This document shows, in pieces, positions 62,640 to 64,000 of a stretch of DNA of 64,000 nt. Both the position numbers and the translations under genes were made by a program. The stretch is taken from the NCBI GenBank assembly GCA_963277665.1, contig OY728142.1, forward strand, positions 13,220,001 to 13,284,000, written 5' to 3'. The notes beneath the pieces are model-generated. The model saw nothing but the letters and a program-made list of their open reading frames with translations. It was not told where the DNA came from and did not search any database. The stretch's first letter is position 1; the number at the start of each line of letters is the position of its first letter. This stretch comes from Viscum album (lineage: Eukaryota > Streptophyta > Magnoliopsida > Santalales > Viscaceae).

Positions 62640-63095
62640 AAGAAATGAAATGCACCGTTCATGGAGACGGTAAGCCGTACGTACGCATGAACACTACTTT
62701 CATTTCTTTGTCATATTAACGGAATTGAAACTAACTGATAGTTATGTATATTTTAATTCCAGAATTATATTCATCATTTATATGTATCATTCATCATATA
62801 TATCCATTATATACATGTAATTATAATAGTACATTACATTTGGGGATAAGAAATGAAATGCACTGTTCATGGAGACGGTAAGCCATACGTACGCATGAAC
62901 GCTACTTTCTTTTCTAATTCATATTTTTATGAAATGGAATAATAATGATATAAGGGTATATTATAACTCCATTATAACATCAAATATAATAACTTTAAAT
63001 CCATACTTTACATTTCCCACATATGGTATTAACGAATCACATCACTTTGAGGGGGCGGTAGTCCGCACTTCCTTAAATGAAGATATCGCGTTTAC
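62640..63095 (-). promoter_or_regulatory. Leader stem-loop triplet, LTR B4
   Basis: Hairpin 1 arms are 62,656-62,663 and 62,686-62,693 (CATGAACA, one change). Hairpin 2 arms are 62,864-62,871 (TGTTCATG, one change) and 62,894-62,901. Loops are 22 nt. Hairpin 3 near 63,036-63,090 lacks the palindrome. Confidence 0.7.
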
Positions 63096-63615
63096 CCATA
63101 ATGGAAACCATAAAGGTATTCCCAAAATGAAAAATAAAGAATATTAAAAAAACCATAAACATATAATATATCATATATAAATATAGTGTCATCTTAATGT
63201 CCACCTTTGAAGTTGTTAAAAGAATGTTGAACAATCATCGTTTCGGGAGGCCGAAATTCACCATCCACGAAAACAGTATGTTCTTTAACCGTTAGATGTA
63301 GGTGTGTGTAAGTTTAGATCGAATACTTCTTATAACAACATCCTAGTATATTTATGATAATGTATTTGTTACAAAATAAATGAATAAAAAGATTTTAGGG
63401 GGTTGGAGAAGCGAAATAAAACAAAAGGACTCAAGTGAAGACATTACCTTAAAATCGGGTAACTCCCTTTGGTTTGAGCTCAAAGGCTATTTTGGGAAGG
63501 CTTCTGCCCAAAGTGAGGCTTCAAGGAGTAATAGAGGGAAGTGTAGAGACAAAATGGGCAGGGGTTGGCCGAGCCAAAGTCATTGGGAGTGTGGGTAAGG
63601 AGGTAGAGTTGGGGG

Positions 63616-63626
63616 CCTTTTATAAG
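63616..63626 (-). promoter_or_regulatory. TATA box, LTR B4
   Basis: Minus strand CTTATAAAAGG. Confidence 0.6.
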
Positions 63627-64000
63627 AGTAGGGGAGGGGCACTCTTGGAAGGTAAAGAATAGTCACTTTATTTTAAAATGGTATTGAGCTTTAAGAGGTC
63701 CAAAATTGATATAATTCGAGGATAAGGTGATAAGGGTTATAAATCCACCCATACAATAGGTTTTGGACATGTTTAGGTCATGGATTTTACATTATCATTT
63801 CATTTTATTTAAATCCTTTATTAATGAGGTAATCGATGCATCATCATGATGTCATAAATAATTTAATTTATTTAAAGTATAAAAATTATAAAAAAACTAT
63901 CATGATGTAGGAAATCTTTTTAGCTTTCAAATTACTATTTATAATAAAAAATCTGACTTGTATAACCCCATGTAAAAATTGTTTTAGTAAAACATTTCAT

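Larger units (their letters stand above)
40963..64000 (-). mobile_element. Array B: second tandem LTR-sharing retrotransposon (continues past window)
   Basis: LTRs at 40,963-45,028, 47,700-51,767, 54,441-58,508 and 61,181 onward alternate with interiors 45,029-47,699, 51,768-54,440 and 58,509-61,180. Minus-strand LTRs begin TGTAACATCC and end CCTTATA. Each interior has a tRNA-Met-type primer-binding site, a deleted gag-pol and a GGGGGGAAGGA purine tract. The low end interrupts element C integrase sequence. Chromodomain-like pol ends and the LTR start suggest a Tekay/Del chromovirus. The far end and its target repeat are outside the window. Confidence 0.92.
61181..64000 (-). repeat. LTR B4 (cut by window end)
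   Basis: 2,820 bp of an LTR expected to reach about 65,250. It may be the outer 5' LTR or another internal copy; the window cannot tell. In the segment near 63,500 it shares variants with B1 rather than with B2 or B3. Confidence 0.9.

Noticed and set aside
15302..63095. Recurring GAGACGGTA...GTACGTACG motifs as a CRISPR-like or other prokaryotic repeat array
   Set aside because: Spacing is about 190-210 bp in groups of three per LTR, the context is a plant retrotransposon, and the flanking sequence is itself repeated.

Overview
The window looks like intergenic heterochromatin of a plant nuclear genome, and I found no host gene in it. It is strongly AT-rich. Every coding trace is Ty3/gypsy retrotransposon gag or pol on the minus strand, and primer-binding sites have the TTGGTATCA form complementary to plant initiator tRNA-Met. 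In the best preserved family the chromodomain-like pol C-terminus (EEATWESE) points to a chromovirus, most like the Tekay/Del group (family-level inference). No species can be named.

Layout, left to right. (1) 1-9,900: element D, an old full-length gypsy element with about 2.2 kb LTRs. Its 3' LTR is cut by the window start. Decayed protease, reverse transcriptase, RNase H, integrase and integrase C-terminus can be read in order on the minus strand. (2) 9,901-11,672: unassigned AT-rich DNA. (3) 11,673-40,962: element C, a 3' LTR of about 4.3 kb plus the end of pol. It is split by array A at 13,690-37,389 and cut off at 40,963 by array B. (4) Array A (13,690-37,389) is LTR-int-LTR-int-LTR-int-LTR with a unit near 6.49 kb. 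Four about 4.23 kb LTRs are shared between three 2.26 kb internal regions that keep only a gag zinc-knuckle fragment. One pair of 5 bp direct repeats (TCAGT/TCGGT) brackets the whole array. (5) Array B (40,963 to beyond 64,000) has the same architecture with a unit near 6.74 kb. It has four about 4.07 kb LTRs (the last cut by the window end) and three 2.67 kb internal regions carrying a scrap resembling gag, fused by a deletion to the end of RT, then RNase H, integrase and chromodomain.

A, B and C are related families with the same LTR plan on the minus strand: TATA box, GA-rich block, then a triplet of stem-loops about 200 bp apart, then the rest of R/U5. Well-kept hairpins have a loop of exactly 22 nt that starts GAGACGGTA and ends in the self-complementary CGTACGTACG, while the stems differ. 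They lie downstream of the TATA box, so they would be in the RNA leader. Kissing-loop dimerisation or packaging is an attractive but untested reading.

None of the elements appears autonomous. A lacks pol; B lacks most of gag, all protease and most of RT, and all three B copies have Val in place of the first integrase catalytic Asp. Array growth therefore looks like recombination between LTRs after single insertions rather than repeated transposition.
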